From Cryptomeria japonica (Eukaryota; Streptophyta; Pinopsida; Cupressales; Cupressaceae), in the NCBI RefSeq assembly GCF_030272615.1, contig NC_081413.1, positions 562,131,010 to 562,195,009 on the forward strand: a DNA stretch of 64,000 nt. Direction: 5' to 3'. Each line of letters starts with the position of its first letter. Position 1 is the stretch's first letter. The notes below the pieces were generated by a model. The model made no database searches, was not told the DNA's origin, and was given only the letters and a program-made list of their open reading frames with translations. This document shows positions 11,763 through 24,380 of the stretch, piece by piece. Made by a program: the position numbers and the translations under genes.

Positions 11763-12618
11763 TGTAGCATCCTAAAATTGTACCACTTGCAATTTTGAAC
11801 GTATTTTGGGCCCTCACCTTATCGATCTCATCCTCATACTTGATCAACACCCGTTTATGCTTTCCCTATGCAACCAAGCTTCATTTCTCCACTTTGCACC
11901 TTGCATAGCTCTTGATCCTAGCCCAAATTAGGGTAGGACTAGGGCTCCACGCCCTTATCCTCCCTAATGAGGACCCATTTTGGCCCCTAGGCCCTATCTC
12001 AAATTTGAGTGGGAAATAAATCCCCCACGTTGACTTATATCAGAAAATTAAATGTTTGACGACATGTGGGTATATACGGAGGTCTCCCCGTCTCATTTTG
12101 ATATACAAGCATAAGGAGAATATACATTCATGAAGGCGGAATTGGATCTCAAACATTCAAGCATCAAGCATTCAAGCATTCAAGCATTCATCATCTAGCA
12201 TTCCGCAAGGCTACATATTCTTCATGTATCCATTGGAGCAACATTACATCATTCATTTGCAAGCATGTATGTGTTAGGGTTTTGTCATGTTCATGGAATT
12301 TCATACAACATATGTGATTACATATAAGAAGCAAAGCATCATCATCATCTATTGCAAATATGAAGGTATACCTTTCCATCAATTATGTCAAGCATTTTTA
12401 ATTTTTTATTCAAGGTTGATTCCAAATCGGGGTTCGTCTCTATTCCTAATCCCTTTCTTCTTCTTTCTGTGTGCAAGAAGCAGGTGCATAGATGTACTTC
12501 TAGAATTAAGCTTTATTTGCATAGACAAAAAAACCCTTTTCGATTCATGGAAGGTTTGGAGGACTGATAGGAGGGCGACTTGGTCCAAACACACGGTCCT
12601 TGCTGCTTTTAGCAGATT
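11763..12618 (+). repeat. T1 3' LTR, first part
   Basis: Starts TGTAGCATCC. It aligns with the 5' LTR until near 12618, where A1 begins; the remainder resumes at 39944. A TATATA box lies at 12071-12076 and the palindrome near 11935-11960. The uninterrupted duplicate at 46512-47690 serves as an empty-site reference for the A1 insertion. Confidence 0.88.
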
Positions 12619-13727
12619 TTGATTAGCCAAAATAATGACTCTGTTTTCATAGATTTTTTTCATAGTATTCCTACCTAGGTCTTGTATTTAGACAATATTT
12701 GGACAAGGAGACTTTCCTAGTTGATGCCTTTTTAACTGTTTCTGGAACTAATTTGTCTGATACTTAAGGTTGTCATATAATGATTTCTAAATGATTCATC
12801 TATAAGGAAAGACTAAGTTGGCGGTTTAAAGGAACATCAAACATACCGCCATGATGTAGACCCAGTCAAAGAAAAGAAGCATTGAAGGAGACCCTAACCA
12901 CTTGATTTCTTCCTCATCATAGTGGTTTGTGGATATTTATGATTATTCTTAGTGGAGCTTAAATCTAGGAAGGAGGTCATGCTATATCTTCTCAGTTGTA
13001 GGATAGATGTTGTTCTTTTGCGATGACTTCTTCTTTTAGTATAATAAACCTGTTCGCCTATTCCGCTGGAATATGAGTTGATCAATTAGGAATATGTTAT
13101 AATTTTCCATATAAATAAAAGGTCTCTATCTCCTCTCAAGGACATAGAATGACCATAGAATTTGTAATACCCAGCTTTTAGACTTATGTATTTTGTAGTC
13201 AATTTAATATAAAGAAATCAATGTTATTTTGAGCTTATTAGTTGCAATCTACGAATTTTCAATATACTCACTCAAGGGGGCCCACTTGGTGAATCCTTTG
13301 TGTTTTTTAGTTAATTTCCATCTTGTAATAGTTGTTGTTTTGGCATTTGACTATTCCTACAGCCACTGGAAACAGTTCTTGTGTCTGTTCTTGTAGCCAC
13401 AATGAGCATAGTAGTTCCTATCTGCTTGCCAGAATATTATCGTTTGGTAGAAGTTTCTTAAGTTACTTTCAGTTGTGAGTTCTAATTAAGTATTAGTTCA
13501 TTATGTTTTTGCAAATTTATTTAAGAGAATTTCCTTTCTTATAGTAGGATAGAATGGTTGCAATATGAAGTTAGTGCACATACCTTGTTGGCCCATTTCA
13601 AGTTTACGTCCCTGGTCGATAAAGTAAATGAGACTTTTCTATAGGAAAGCTTGATATTCAGTAAGGATGTCCAATCCTTGAATTGAGTTTTTATCACCTA
13701 GTTACCATTCCGGTTCTAAGGACTAAC
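12619..13727 (+). repeat. A1 5' LTR
   Basis: About 1.1 kb with a TATAAATA box at 13110-13117. Its last 160 nt (from GTTGCAATATGAAGTTAGTG at 13558) aligns with 39774-39938. Upstream of that the two LTRs cannot be aligned by eye, so one of them has been rearranged or replaced. Confidence 0.7.
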
Positions 13728-13732
13728 TTTTT

Positions 13733-13750
13733 TTGCACCGTTGTCAAGGA
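13733..13750 (+). other. A1 primer binding site, tRNA-Asp type
   Basis: TTGCACCGTTGTCAAGGA follows the 5' LTR. It is a decayed form of TGGCGCCGTTGCCGGGGA, the tRNA-Asp site used by Athila elements; the changes are mostly C-to-T or G-to-A. Confidence 0.75.
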
Positions 13751-13832
13751 TGGCACCAAACTAAGAACCTATTGTAATCATTAGTCTTAAAGCTTTCTTA
13801 GTTATCTCTTAGAATTCCTTCATTAAATCTGT

Positions 13833-15566
13833 ATGCATAGAAGAAGAGATGCATTAGGAATATTTATTCCCTTGCATTTCACTCGTCACATAAGATCAAC
13901 TCAAGCACTAGAAGTAAATCCTTTTGCAGAAAATTTTGTGCGAGACAGAAATAGAGGTATTTTTTATTTGTCAAAGGGAGACCTTGACTTCTTAAACAAA
14001 CCCCCTGAGAAAAAATATCTTACCTTTGGTTCTTTATCAAGGACCGATGGCAAAAAATCCTCCACCTCCATCTACAAACCCAACATTTCAGTTTCCTATT
14101 CCTGACAAGCATGATAATGCAAACTTGAAGAATATACTAGCTTCCTCTCTTCCAAAATTTTATGGCTTGGTCACAGAAGATCCAGATATCTTTTTGTTTG
14201 AATTTGACATCCTCTGTAGAAGTTATGACTATACAAGTGATGCCCATAAACTTAATTCCCTGCTACTCTAAAAGAAGCTTCTCTTAGGTGGTTTATGAGT
14301 TTAGCTAGAGATGTAATCACTACCTGGGATGAAATGAAGGAAAACTTCTTCGAGAAGTACAAAGATTATTGTAGGGGAATGGATCGACATGGTGATGATA
14401 TCTTCCAAATGACACAAAAGAAAGATGAGAGTCTAGAAGATTATCTGGAAAGGTTTCTATTCAGTGTCAGGAAATCCAAGCACAACACCTTGAGTGAAGA
14501 TTCCTTGAAATTGATTTTTCTAAGGGGAATCAATGACGATTGTGTTCAATCATTGGACCTCATGGGAGGAGGAGACATTACTCAAGTTAAATGGGATGGC
14601 ATCAGGAAAATCTATCAAAAATATTCAAGAGCTTCAGCCAAGAAAGGAAGACACTATAGGCCTGGCTCTTCAACAACAAAGGCATCTACAATAGTTTCAA
14701 GGATGGAGATAACTCATTTGCTAAAGGAATTTAAAGAGGATATTATTAACAATATGGATAGTTAGTTGGATACACTTCAAGAAAGGAAGAAGCATGAGGA
14801 AACAAAGGCCATGCTCACTGAATTTTGTTGTCACTGCCGGCAAAAGAAGAGGAACTGCAAGTGTAAACTCCTCGCTAAAATTGACAGTCAACAAGCTCCC
14901 CCAGATTTCAAGAAAGTCTATGGAGAGTAAGAAAAATTCTTTTATGTTACACAATGAAGGCCTTGGCCTCCAAGACAAGGTATGCCACAAGATCCATTAT
15001 CTTTTTTTAGTCCTGCTATGAACTTTAATGCACAAAATAATCAGTGGCAACCCCCATATTCCCAAAATTTTGGAAACTATACTCCTCATTATTGGAATAT
15101 CTCTCAAAACCCTTGGCATAATTATCATAGCCCTTCCTTTCAGTGGCAGCACCCACAAGGGAATTGGTCACCACCTCAAGGTAATTGGCAACAGTCACCG
15201 CAATGGAGTGGAGCTCAACAATGGGCAAACCAACCATCAGGTTTCTTACAGTCACAACAACAGTCCCAACAACTGGCTTTAATGCCACTAGCTCCTAATG
15301 CTAATCCACCTAAGCTAGCTCAACTGCCAACACAACCTCTACCAAATCCAAATAATAAACCTCAGCAACAGCAGCAAGTTTATTCAGCCGATCCTAATCA
15401 GTATCATGCATATTCTCTGAATATAAGTGATATTCACTTACGGTCTGGAATAAATTTGCCTACCCCATCTCCTCCATTTATAACAAAATTACCATCTGAG
15501 GAGACTACAACTTATCAACCTAGAAACTCTAAGCAGTTACCTCGATCTGAAACTTCAGGCACATAG
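13833..15566 (+). pseudogene. A1 gag
   Basis: Begins MHRRRDALGIFIPLHF and runs through the retrotransposon gag capsid region: LPKFYGLVTEDPDIFLFEF (about 14150), WDEMKENFFEKYKDY (about 14330), QKKDESLEDYLERF (about 14415), LIFLRGINDDC. Near 14835 it has a Cys-rich stretch (CCHCRQKKRNCKC) and ends with a Gln/Pro/Asn-rich tail at 14982-15566 (QWQHPQGNWSPPQGNWQQ). Capsid proteins of this kind package the element RNA. Breaks: frame change near 14030-14105, a stop at 14271, a stop at 14763, a frame change near 14950. Taking these as decay, the protein would be near the usual Athila gag length. Confidence 0.82.
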
Positions 15567-15574
15567 TTGTTAGA

Positions 15575-16241
15575 ACGCCTCCATTTCCTCGAAGATTACA
15601 AGTGGAAGTGTCTAGACAAGAGGATGATATAGCTTTTGATCTTATTGATCAATTTAAACATATGTGTAAAGATTCCAATGTTTCAAGCTATTAGGGATAT
15701 TCCCATACATGGAAAATCTATTAAAGACGCATGCTTAAAAAAACCTGGACATAAGAAAAAGGACCCAAAAATAGTACATGTAGTAGGGTAATTGGTTGAT
15801 ATTATGTTAGGAAAAGTTGTTGTCCCTTAATATTCTGACCTAGGTAGTCTTGTTGTGAAGGTAGTTATTAATGGAACACAAATTAAAAATGCCTTGATAG
15901 ATTTGGGAGTAGCCATAAATGTGATAACCAAGGATGTCATGCAGCAACTCAGTATTACTAGTCTTAGATCTACCCCAACAGTCCTGCAACTTCCTTATAG
16001 TTCTATTGTCTGACCTGGTGGGATGGTTGAGGATATTGTTGTCGCACTAGATTTTTGGGAATATCCATCTAATTTTATGATACTCTCTCTTAAGGAAACA
16101 TTAGGGGGATATCCAATCATTTTAGAAAGACTTTGCCTTGCTATATTTGATGCATACATAGGTTGTAGATCAGGAGACATGACCATTTCAGATGGTATTA
16201 CTACTAAAAATATTGCACTTTATTCTCCATCACAACCATGA
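15575..16241 (+). pseudogene. A1 retropepsin-like protease
   Basis: The segment VVKVVINGTQIKNALIDLGVAINVITKD (read from about 15855) holds the D-L-G active-site variant usual in Athila proteases, followed by the flap region and CLAIFDAYIGCRSGDMTI, which matches the end of the family domain. It would cut the Gag-Pol polyprotein. Several stops lie between it and the gag tail (15567, 15790, 15830, 16012). The active-site aspartate is kept, but the frame is broken. Confidence 0.72.
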
Positions 16242-16261
16242 CTTGATCAAGAGCAAGTAGT

Positions 16262-17346
16262 ATGACCAGATATAGGATAAGAAGAGAGGAATTCAATTCT
16301 ATTCAACAACTTATGATGTTGACTAGTGAACCATTCATAGAACTCCAAGAAGGTGATAGGGTACTCTCTAACATCATAGAAAATCATTATGGGGCAGCTC
16401 AACAGTCACGTGGTATACCAATAAATCCTTTGCATACTCTTCTCCCATCCAAAGGTTCTCTGGGTTCTCCTATAGCCACAGATATATTTCATACCTTATT
16501 GCCGCAGGAAATCCAAATCTCTTGTTTATCTGAAGCATCTAATGTTGAGTCAATCACCCAAGTAGAAGTTACTTCAAGAAGGAATCTGAATGTCAATAGT
16601 CAACTCACAACAGACCAAAGGTTACCATTAATAGAACTACTCAAAAATGAAAAACAAGCCTTTGCAAGAGATTATCATGACATGAAGGGATTAAATCCTA
16701 CATTGTATACCCACAAAATTTATATCAAAGAAGACTATAAACCAATTAGACAACCTCAGCAAAGGATTAATCCTACATTAAGGGAAATAGTGAAGGAGGA
16801 ATTACAAAATTTACTGAATGCAGGATTCATTTACCCTATTTCAGATATTCAATGGGTATCTCCCTTGGTTATCATCCCTAAGAAAAAAGGAAAAAGGAGA
16901 GTTTGTGTGGACTATAGGGAGCTTAACACTGCTACTAAAAAAGATCATTTCCCACTTCCATTCATTGATCTAGTGTTAGATTCTTTACCAGGCAAGCAAT
17001 ACTTTTCATTTTTGGATGGTTTTAGTGGTTATAATCAAATCAGAATAGCTCTTGAGGACCAGGAGAAGACCACCTTTAATTTCCCTTAGGGAACATATGC
17101 CTATTCAATCCTTCCTTTTGGTCTATACAATGCTCCTGCAACCTTTCAAAGGGTTGTCCTTAGTATATTCTCAGATATTTCCCATGATTGTATGGAAATT
17201 TACATGGATGATTTCACTTCTTATGGGGCCACATTTGAGGAAGCATTACAAAATATTTGCAAAGTGTTGCAGTAGTGTGAGGATCATAATTTATCCCTAA
17301 ATAATAAAAAATGCTTCATGATGATACAAGTAGGCATTGTATTGGG
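16262..17346 (+). pseudogene. A1 reverse transcriptase, first part
   Basis: An open frame at 16262-17089 covers the linker and the fingers/palm: INPTLREIVKEELQNLLNAG, QWVSPLVIIPKKKGKRRVCV, DYRELNTATKKDHFPLPFID and LDGFSGYNQIRIALEDQEKT. A stop at 17087 replaces the Phe/Trp of the FPFGTF motif. The frame then continues ILPFGLYNAPATFQRVV and IYMDDFTSYG (17195-17225), so the Y-M-D-D catalytic pair is intact. Sequence type is clearly Athila-like. After GIVLG (17346) it switches to an RNase H/integrase block instead of continuing, see the next entry. Confidence 0.88.
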
Positions 17347-17800
17347 GCAAAAACTTGCAAGGCCCTGAGCTAAATTATATTGTCACTGAAAAAGGAAATG
17401 GTAGTTGTTATCTATGCCCTCAATAAGTTCAGGCACTATATCATTGGTTATCAAATCTTTGTGCATACTGATCATGCAACCATCAAATACCTTAAGAATA
17501 AAAGTTCCATTTCAGGTAGGTTAGCATGACGGTTGTTGTTAATGCAGGAATTTGACATCACTATCATTGACAAACCAAGTACGACAAATGTAGTGGCAAA
17601 ATTTCTATCTAGAATTAAAACACAGGATAATCTTGGAGCCATTGATGATTCCTTTCCAGATGAGCATTTGTTTTCAATTAATTGAACATTCCATGGTATG
17701 CTGACATGGCTAACTACTTAGCAGCTAACAAGATCCCTCCTCATTTATCTCCAAAAGAAAGAAGGTTTCTGGAAGAAAAGAGCTTCAATTTTTCATGGAT
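17347..17800 (+). pseudogene. A1 misplaced RNase H-integrase block
   Basis: This 454-nt block is about 90% identical by eye to 37799-38254 and encodes the RNase H end (HTDHATIKYL, FDITIIDKPS) and integrase start (YLAANKIPPHLSPKE), although the RT gene is not finished. The left junction shares GC and the right junction shares CATGGAT with the sequence it joins, pointing to template switching or microhomology-mediated repair. Both this block and 37799-38254 carry the same extra A before GGAAATG, which shifts the frame out of the expected EKEM motif. Confidence 0.85.
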
Positions 17801-17921
17801 GATTTCACTTCTTATGGGGCCACTTTTGAGGAAACATTGCAAAATATTTCCAAAGTGTTCCAGTGGTGTGAGGATCATAATTTGTCCCTAACTAGTGAAA
17901 AATTCTTCATGATGATGCAAG
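17794..17921 (+). pseudogene. A1 reverse transcriptase, repeated segment before C1
   Basis: A second copy of the catalytic-loop segment (MDDFTSYGATFEETLQNI to KFFMMMQ), about 88% identical to 17203-17330 by eye. Translation continues directly after C1 at 25954 with EGIVLGHHIS. C1 therefore landed within this copy. Confidence 0.88.
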
Positions 17922-19149
17922 TGTTGCTATTTACTAAGTTGTCATTAGTTTTATGCCCAAAGTCATTCTATATACACCAGTCAGTTAATACTACAGAATA
18001 GTCCAGTCGGTAAACACCAAGGTCACCAGTGTCAGTTACAGAAGAGAGACAAGTCACCGAGATGATATACACTGAGCTATGAACCGAGACATATACAGAA
18101 TGTCTACCAAGTAAAGTTCATATGTCTACCGAGCAACAAAGAAGGTATACCGAGTTAATCTGAACCAAGTGAAAATATGTTACTAGATTCAATGAACTTG
18201 GACACACATGTGAAACGTGTTACATAATTCGAGAAGATTAAACCATTATTACATTGGAAATTCCATTTAAAGATTTCGTATGATTTTGAGGAAGAATATC
18301 CAATGAAATAATTTCTACGTTTATTCATTCAATAAAACATGTTTGTATGATCGAAGCATGAACAGATCACCATCTTAGAGATCTATATAAACAAAATGAT
18401 TTAAGTATATGATATGATGATATGGAAGGTCAATCAAGAGTGGAGAGACGAAGGAATAATTTAGTCAAGTAATGAAGAAAGAAGATTGACAGAGATAATC
18501 ACAAGTTACCAAGAAGGTTTCAGAGAATAGTTTAAAGGGACATAGCATACAGAAGTGGTTACCGAGTTGATTTATCAGTTACCAAGGAATGCTATGAGCA
18601 AGGTAATTTTATATTGAGCACATAGAGTCTGCCATAACATTTTAGATGTGAAGTTGCAAATATTTTGTAAAGAATTTGATTGAAATATTAAGTTGTAATA
18701 GAAACCTTTAATAGGGTAAAAGACTCTAATAAAGTCTATAAATTTTAAAGCCTTTAATCAGGTACAACATTTTGTAGAAGTGTTTGTAAAATCCTTTAGC
18801 AATGTAGATCTAAAGATCTTTATACTCCTAATAGGGTAAGCTATCAAAAATGGCTAAACATGTAGCTCTAACCGAGCAATCTTGATTAATGTAGTAGTGA
18901 AGTTGTGGATGTCATCCCCACCACAGTTTTTCTCTCTAACCAAGAGTTTCTGCGTGACCAAAATCTTTGTGTTATGGAGTGATATTTTGATGTATGTTAT
19001 TTCCATGATTATGTTTCAGTATTACATACCTTTGAGATCAGCAATACATAGTTAGTGTTTATCTATAAAATTGTTTTTCAAGAAAAGTTTTGAAGTACTG
19101 ATTCACGCCTCCCCTCTCAGTACATTAGCTTTCCAAGTCAGACCTAACA
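17922..19149 (+). repeat. C1 5' LTR
   Basis: 1228 bp, TG...CA ends, TATATAA at 18384-18390. The hexamer ACCGAG occurs about six times in it. Most differences from the 3' LTR are transitions, several at CG sites (ACCGAG versus ACCAAG). Confidence 0.93.
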
Positions 19150-19150
19150 A

Positions 19151-19166
19151 TTGGTATATGAGATTT
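19151..19166 (+). other. C1 primer binding site, initiator tRNA-Met type
   Basis: TTGGTATATGAGATTT starts one base after the LTR. It resembles the TGGTATCAGAGC primer site of Ty1/copia elements with a few changes. Confidence 0.75.
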
Positions 19167-19211
19167 ACTCTTGTAAAAGGGTCTATCAACCTAAAGAGAA
19201 ATATCCTATCA

Positions 19212-20566
19212 ATGGAAGGCTATAAACAATCCTGCAGGATTGTGAATCTTCAAGAAGAATTGGGTCATGCTAATCAAATGATTGCAGATAAGCAGAGGAA
19301 AATGCAGAGATCACTAAAAGTTAAAAGAAGGTTGTCTAATGATTTAAAAGACTCACAAGAGTTGATGGAACAAATTGAGACATCATCTGAGAAGAACATA
19401 TCAGAAGAATCTAAAGAAAAGATTGCAGATCTGAAAGAAAAGAACAAAGCACTTAATGAATAGCTAAAAGCAATGAGAAGGGAACATGAGTATTTTAGCA
19501 CACAGATGACTAAAAATCTTGATGCATTGAGACCAACTGAAGATAATAAGTGAATCATAGAAGGAGAAAAACAACAACTAGAAGCAATGGTGTCTAAAAA
19601 GAATGACAAAATATTAAGGATGACTGTAGTTCAACATAATCGGTCTGATCAATTGGACTATGCAAATCATGAAGCTACTCTAAAGGAAAATGAGAACCAA
19701 GCATTGAAACTTGAAATATCAAGATTGACCGATGAACTAGAAGTAGAAAAGAAGTCAAAAGAAATACTGAGGAAAAGCCATGAAGCATCAAGAATGTTGG
19801 ATGGGCAACTAAATATGAGAAAACCCAACAAAATTGCAGGACTTGGTTATAAAGGAAACAAATCTACCAAGAAAGGGATCAACACTACCGATAAAGGAGA
19901 ATCATCAAAGCAAGCTGGAAACAAAGAGAACATCAAGGACAAGAAGCATATTTGCAACTACTGTGGAAAACAAGGACATACTGCCAACGTTTGTTGAATC
20001 AAAAAAGGTAAGCAACCAAATGTTACTAGGTTTGATGGTTATTGTTATAATTGCAAAAAAGTATGGTCACACATCTAAGCAATGTAGAACAAAGTCTTTC
20101 AATAATTATCAGAAGGAAAAATACAAAGTGTTTTGCAAAAATTGTAATAGATATGGACACAATACCAAGAAACGTTGGTTTAAGATGAAAAACTATATGT
20201 GGACTCCACGCCGAGCAAACACAAGAAGCTACTGAACTCACACAAATCTCAATCAACAATATACTTCAGTACCATGGGATAAATACAAGAATTTGGTGTG
20301 AATGTTGTGGAAGATATGGACATATAAGTGCAAATTGTATGATAAGGTTTGGAATGAAGAACTAGAGATCATGGAGAAATCCAGGAATGGCATGTTTTCA
20401 TTGTCACAAAGTTGGACACGTAGCTAAAGACTGCAGAGACCAACCAAGAGGAGACACTGAGGAGATAAGAAGCAAATTGCAGAAATTTTAGAAAAAAAAG
20501 GAAAATGTGTCAACCAATGAAGGAAGCACCTCACCTACCGAGTTAGGTGCATCTACTTCGGTTTAG
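19212..20566 (+). pseudogene. C1 ORF1: coiled-coil protein with five zinc knuckles
   Basis: The first ATG after the primer site (MEGYKQSCRIVNLQEEL) opens about 450 codons, read through stops at about 19461, 19551 and 19996 and small frame changes after 20230. The N-terminal half is Lys/Glu-rich and heptad-like (LKEKNKALNE, LKLEISRLTDELEVEKKSKE), so a coiled coil is likely. The C-terminal half has five CCHC units: CNYCGKQGHTANVC (about 19955), CYNCKKYGHTSKQC (about 20042), CKNCNRYGHNTKKRW with the last Cys lost (about 20134), CECCGRYGHISANC (about 20297), CFHCHKVGHVAKDC (about 20398). It is probably a Gag-derived RNA-binding protein. The capsid domain normal for copia Gag is not seen; most Gag proteins have one or two knuckles. 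Confidence 0.75.
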
Positions 20567-21003
20567 TCAATGAAGGTATGGAGGGACTGCATTCTCAAAG
20601 GTTAGATCTTAACAGTTCCTATATATTCATGCACTTAATTCCAAAATCTGCATAGCTAAGATGCATTATTAAGTTCAAAAAAAATATCTAGTCTTTTGAT
20701 TTACCAGAGAAGTCGGTAAAAGTAGTAAACCTGTCTAGTTGGTAAAAAGGAGATATTTAAAGTAATATGCGTGGTCATTTTTCACTTTCCAGTTTTCAAG
20801 TGTAGAGCAGAGCAGAGCGAATCAAAAAGAGATCAAACATTTCTAAGAGTGAATTCAAGGTATTTAGAAAATCTAAAATCACAGTTTTAGCAGTTAACCG
20901 ATCAAGTCAAGTTGTGAATATTTGCGAAGTATTTACTAAGTTGGAAGCATTTTCTGGTTATTTGGAACCCTAAGCTATTTTGTAAGTAGAATTTCAGTTT
21001 GAA

Positions 21004-24000
21004 ATGGCTCCCAAAGTACAGAAACCCATTGTAGTAGAGACCATTGAGAAGCCTACACTGAAATACACCTTACCTCCCAAAGTGGCTTCCGAACCTGATG
21101 AGAAAACTGCATTTTATCTTATTCTGGATAGGGTTCTGTTGATCGAAGATGCTAGATTTTATACCAAGTGCAAAGTTGATGAGCTAGGTCATACTGAGAT
21201 TAAGGATATGTATGATAAATTGTGCACTGATGGAAATTTGGATAGCAAGTTTGAGCATATCAAAGTCAAGGGATTAACCGAAACCCTAACCTATCCTTGA
21301 GTCTTCAAACCCCAATGGGTCAAATTTGTCTTGAGTCTAGTACATGACAATTTTATGTGGTTAGAGGATCAACCTTTCAAAATCACCAAGGAGATTATTC
21401 ACATAATAATTGGATATCCTATATTTGACCATGCCTGAGCATAGAAGATGATTTCATAGAAGGAATTGATAGCATTAACAGGTGTTGTGTCTGATAGCAG
21501 AGGTCTTAAGTTGAACAATGTGACAGATGCAGAACTTAATTTTTCTACTAGAGTTATTGGTTATCGTTTCTTCCAGTCTGCAAGAGAAAATAGTGTACCA
21601 TGTGTAACTATAGATTTGGCCTATAAAATTGTTAAAAAGGGTATGCAAATTGATCTGCGTGAAGTGTTGTTGAAGAATCTTTTTGAAAACCTCAATAATA
21701 TAAGGAAACTGAAGAAGAAGAATACTGCTAACACACTAAAGTTTGGGTCACTCTTAGTGTGTATGTTCTTCTATTTCCAGAAATTCTTTCCATCTGTCGG
21801 TAACGTTGTTTGGGAATTACACCGACCTATCACCCATCAAATAAATGATTTCATCAATCAGCTAGGTGATAATTTCAATATGATAATGGATGATTACTTC
21901 AATAAATTCTAAGAAAAGATGCATAGCAGGTACAGGATTCCACCTCAGCTAGTGGAAAAGTACAAGGATACTATATGTTTTGAATTGGACATAGACTACT
22001 ATTATGTCAATGCAGTAGAACCCAGGACTCAATCATTACCGCCTATGGGTTATGAGATAGATTTTGACATTGCTCAACAACAGATAGATGCCTTTTCAGC
22101 ACTTCCAAGGCATGCTGCCGAGAAAAGATATGGCACCTATGAAGAGGTGAAAGAGAATAAAAATGAGCATTGTAGTACCGAAGGCTGCCAGAAAAGCCAC
22201 CAGAATGATCAAGGATTTAACTGAAAAGTTTGGAGAAGATTCTACATCCACACCTACTAAGCCAACAAGTAGGAATAGTGATCAACTTTCAATCGAGGAA
22301 GAATCTGAAGCTCAAGAAGCAACAATTACACTGAGCATCGAGTTGCCAAAGGGTAAAATTTTAAAAAGAGAGAAAAAGGATGCAACCAAGGTATCATCGA
22401 CCCCACCAGTAAAGCGATTGAACACTAGATCATTTGTTGTGTCACCTGGTAAGAAGCAAAAGAATGTAGAAATTCCTAAAGCTACAAAAACTTATAGAAA
22501 GAAGAATAGAAGACAAATTTTGGATAAAGAGGCAAGTGACACAGAGTCAAAAGATGTAAATAAACTTCAAATAGTAAAAAGCACAAAGGAAGATGTACAT
22601 AGTGTTGACAATTTTTGTGCAAAATTGAAGGAATATGGTGGATTTGGGTCATTCAGATATGTAAAATATGATACTAGAACAGATGAAGAGAAGAGGCAAA
22701 TAGAAGAGATTGTAATTTGTACACTTCTCAAGTTCTGAGTAGTTCCATTGGAAGTGACTGGTTTTCTTCCAAAAGCATTATACACACATATTGATAATAG
22801 ATGGAAATATGCTTATGAACTTAGAGAAGCAAATAAGAGAAAGAGTTTTGGTACATCTCTTTCCAGATATGTTGGTAGATGAAATAAGAGATCACTTGAA
22901 AAACTACCAGACAAATTTTCAAGTAAAACAAAGGGCCTTAAAAATGATGAATGGACTATATCTTGAAGTTGAAAATGAAACCAAAGAGAAATGGAAGAAG
23001 ATATTCAAGATTCAGACTGAAGAGCCAAAAGATGAAGAAGAAATAGTTGACATCACCGAGCAAGATCCTGCATCCACTATTCAGATAGATGAGGATGTCA
23101 TAGACACTGAAGCACAAGAAGAAGAAATGATAGAAGGAAGCACCTATGCTAAACTGGTGTCAAGTGAATCAGTTTTGGAATAGGTTAAGTCCTATCCTCC
23201 AATCACCTAGCAAGTCTCAGCTGAGAAAGCTCAGGAAACGGATGAAGGCATAGAGGCTCCAAAGGTTAAACAAGATGAACCTACCTCTCAGGCCACCGGT
23301 GAGAAAACTTCCCAAGCACCTTCAAGCACCGAGACAATTGCCACTGAAATTCCAAGAAAGGAAACACCGAAGGATACAACAAAGGCTATCAGAACTGACA
23401 AAAGTGTTGCCTCTACCGAGCAACATACCGAGGAAGGATAAGTCTCCAAGGCCATTGCACCCATTCAATCGGCAAAGGAATCATCATCAAAGGAGAAGAA
23501 AGAAAAAAGACACAGTTTTAAAATTGATCTGTCAAAGCCTATTGTGCTACCGAATGTTGACCTAACAAAATTGAAAGGGAAAGCACTGATAGAATTCGGT
23601 GACCTTTGTAAAGCCAAAGCAGAGCAAGAAGGACAGATAGCTATTCAACAAAATAACCGAGTACTTCAGAAGGTCAAAACATTATTGACAGAAATGATAC
23701 CTGAAGCTACCATCAATAAAGATGATGTCATCCATGTGCAACTGGATGAACTACTCACTCAATTGGAGGAATTAGGAGTAGAAGCATCAGAATACCTTAG
23801 CAAATTGAAGGAAAAAGAGCTAACTACCAAGATGATTGAAGAAGTGCAGAAAGCAATTGCTATAGGTAAAATAAAGCTTATTGAATTCATTGCTGAGTTG
23901 TCCCCTCAACTCAAGCATATTATTTATTTATTCCAGAAGTTATGTACATTTTCATTCTTCATCAAAGATATCAAGAATAAGACTGAAGTCATTGAAAAAG

Positions 24001-24380
24001 AGATTACCGATCTCTCAAATAAATTGACTACCGAGCCAAATTCTCTTCAGAATTTTTATACAAGGCTACAAACACTTATGGCTCAACAATTAGAACTTCT
24101 GAATGAAGAGCATAAAATAAAGATGGATATCATGACTCTTCAAACATTATTTATTCCCCATTTGTCATCAGTTCAAGAGTAGATCAACCGAGCTACCCAA
24201 TTATCAACTCAAGAAGAGGGAAGCACTTTAGATGGTTTGATCACACTGTCAGCTGATATTGTAGCTCAGAATACAATACTGGAAAGTGTCAAGGATGCAC
24301 TTAAGAACACTCTTACAGAAGCTCATACAAAGTATAAATCTATTTTTGATCAGTTCCCCCCACCAAATGGTAACTAGTTT
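21004..24380 (+). pseudogene. C1 ORF2: long protein of unknown function
   Basis: Starts MAPKVQKPIVVETIEKP and runs about 1,120 codons through scattered single stops (21298, 21437, 21910, 22736, 23181, 24180) and frame changes near 22200 and 23230-23540. Residues 1-300 look globular (FYLILDRVLLIEDARFY, WVKFVLSLVHDNFMWLED). The middle is Lys/Glu/Thr-rich and probably disordered. The last 300 residues look like coiled coil (LLTQLEELGVEASEYLSKL). No pol motif is visible. The 440 nt before the ATG are non-coding, with a TATTTAAAG-like element at 20753. It could be a captured host gene or the env-like extra ORF known from some Sirevirus-type copia elements; I do not recognise it firmly as either. 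Confidence 0.6.

Noticed and set aside
13728-13750. tRNA gene near the A1 primer site
   Set aside because: Only the 18-nt primer complement is present; no cloverleaf.
21004-24380. ORF2 of C1 as degraded reverse transcriptase or integrase
   Set aside because: No YMDD-like, RNase H or D,D35E motifs in any frame that I could find; composition is coiled-coil and Lys/Glu-rich.
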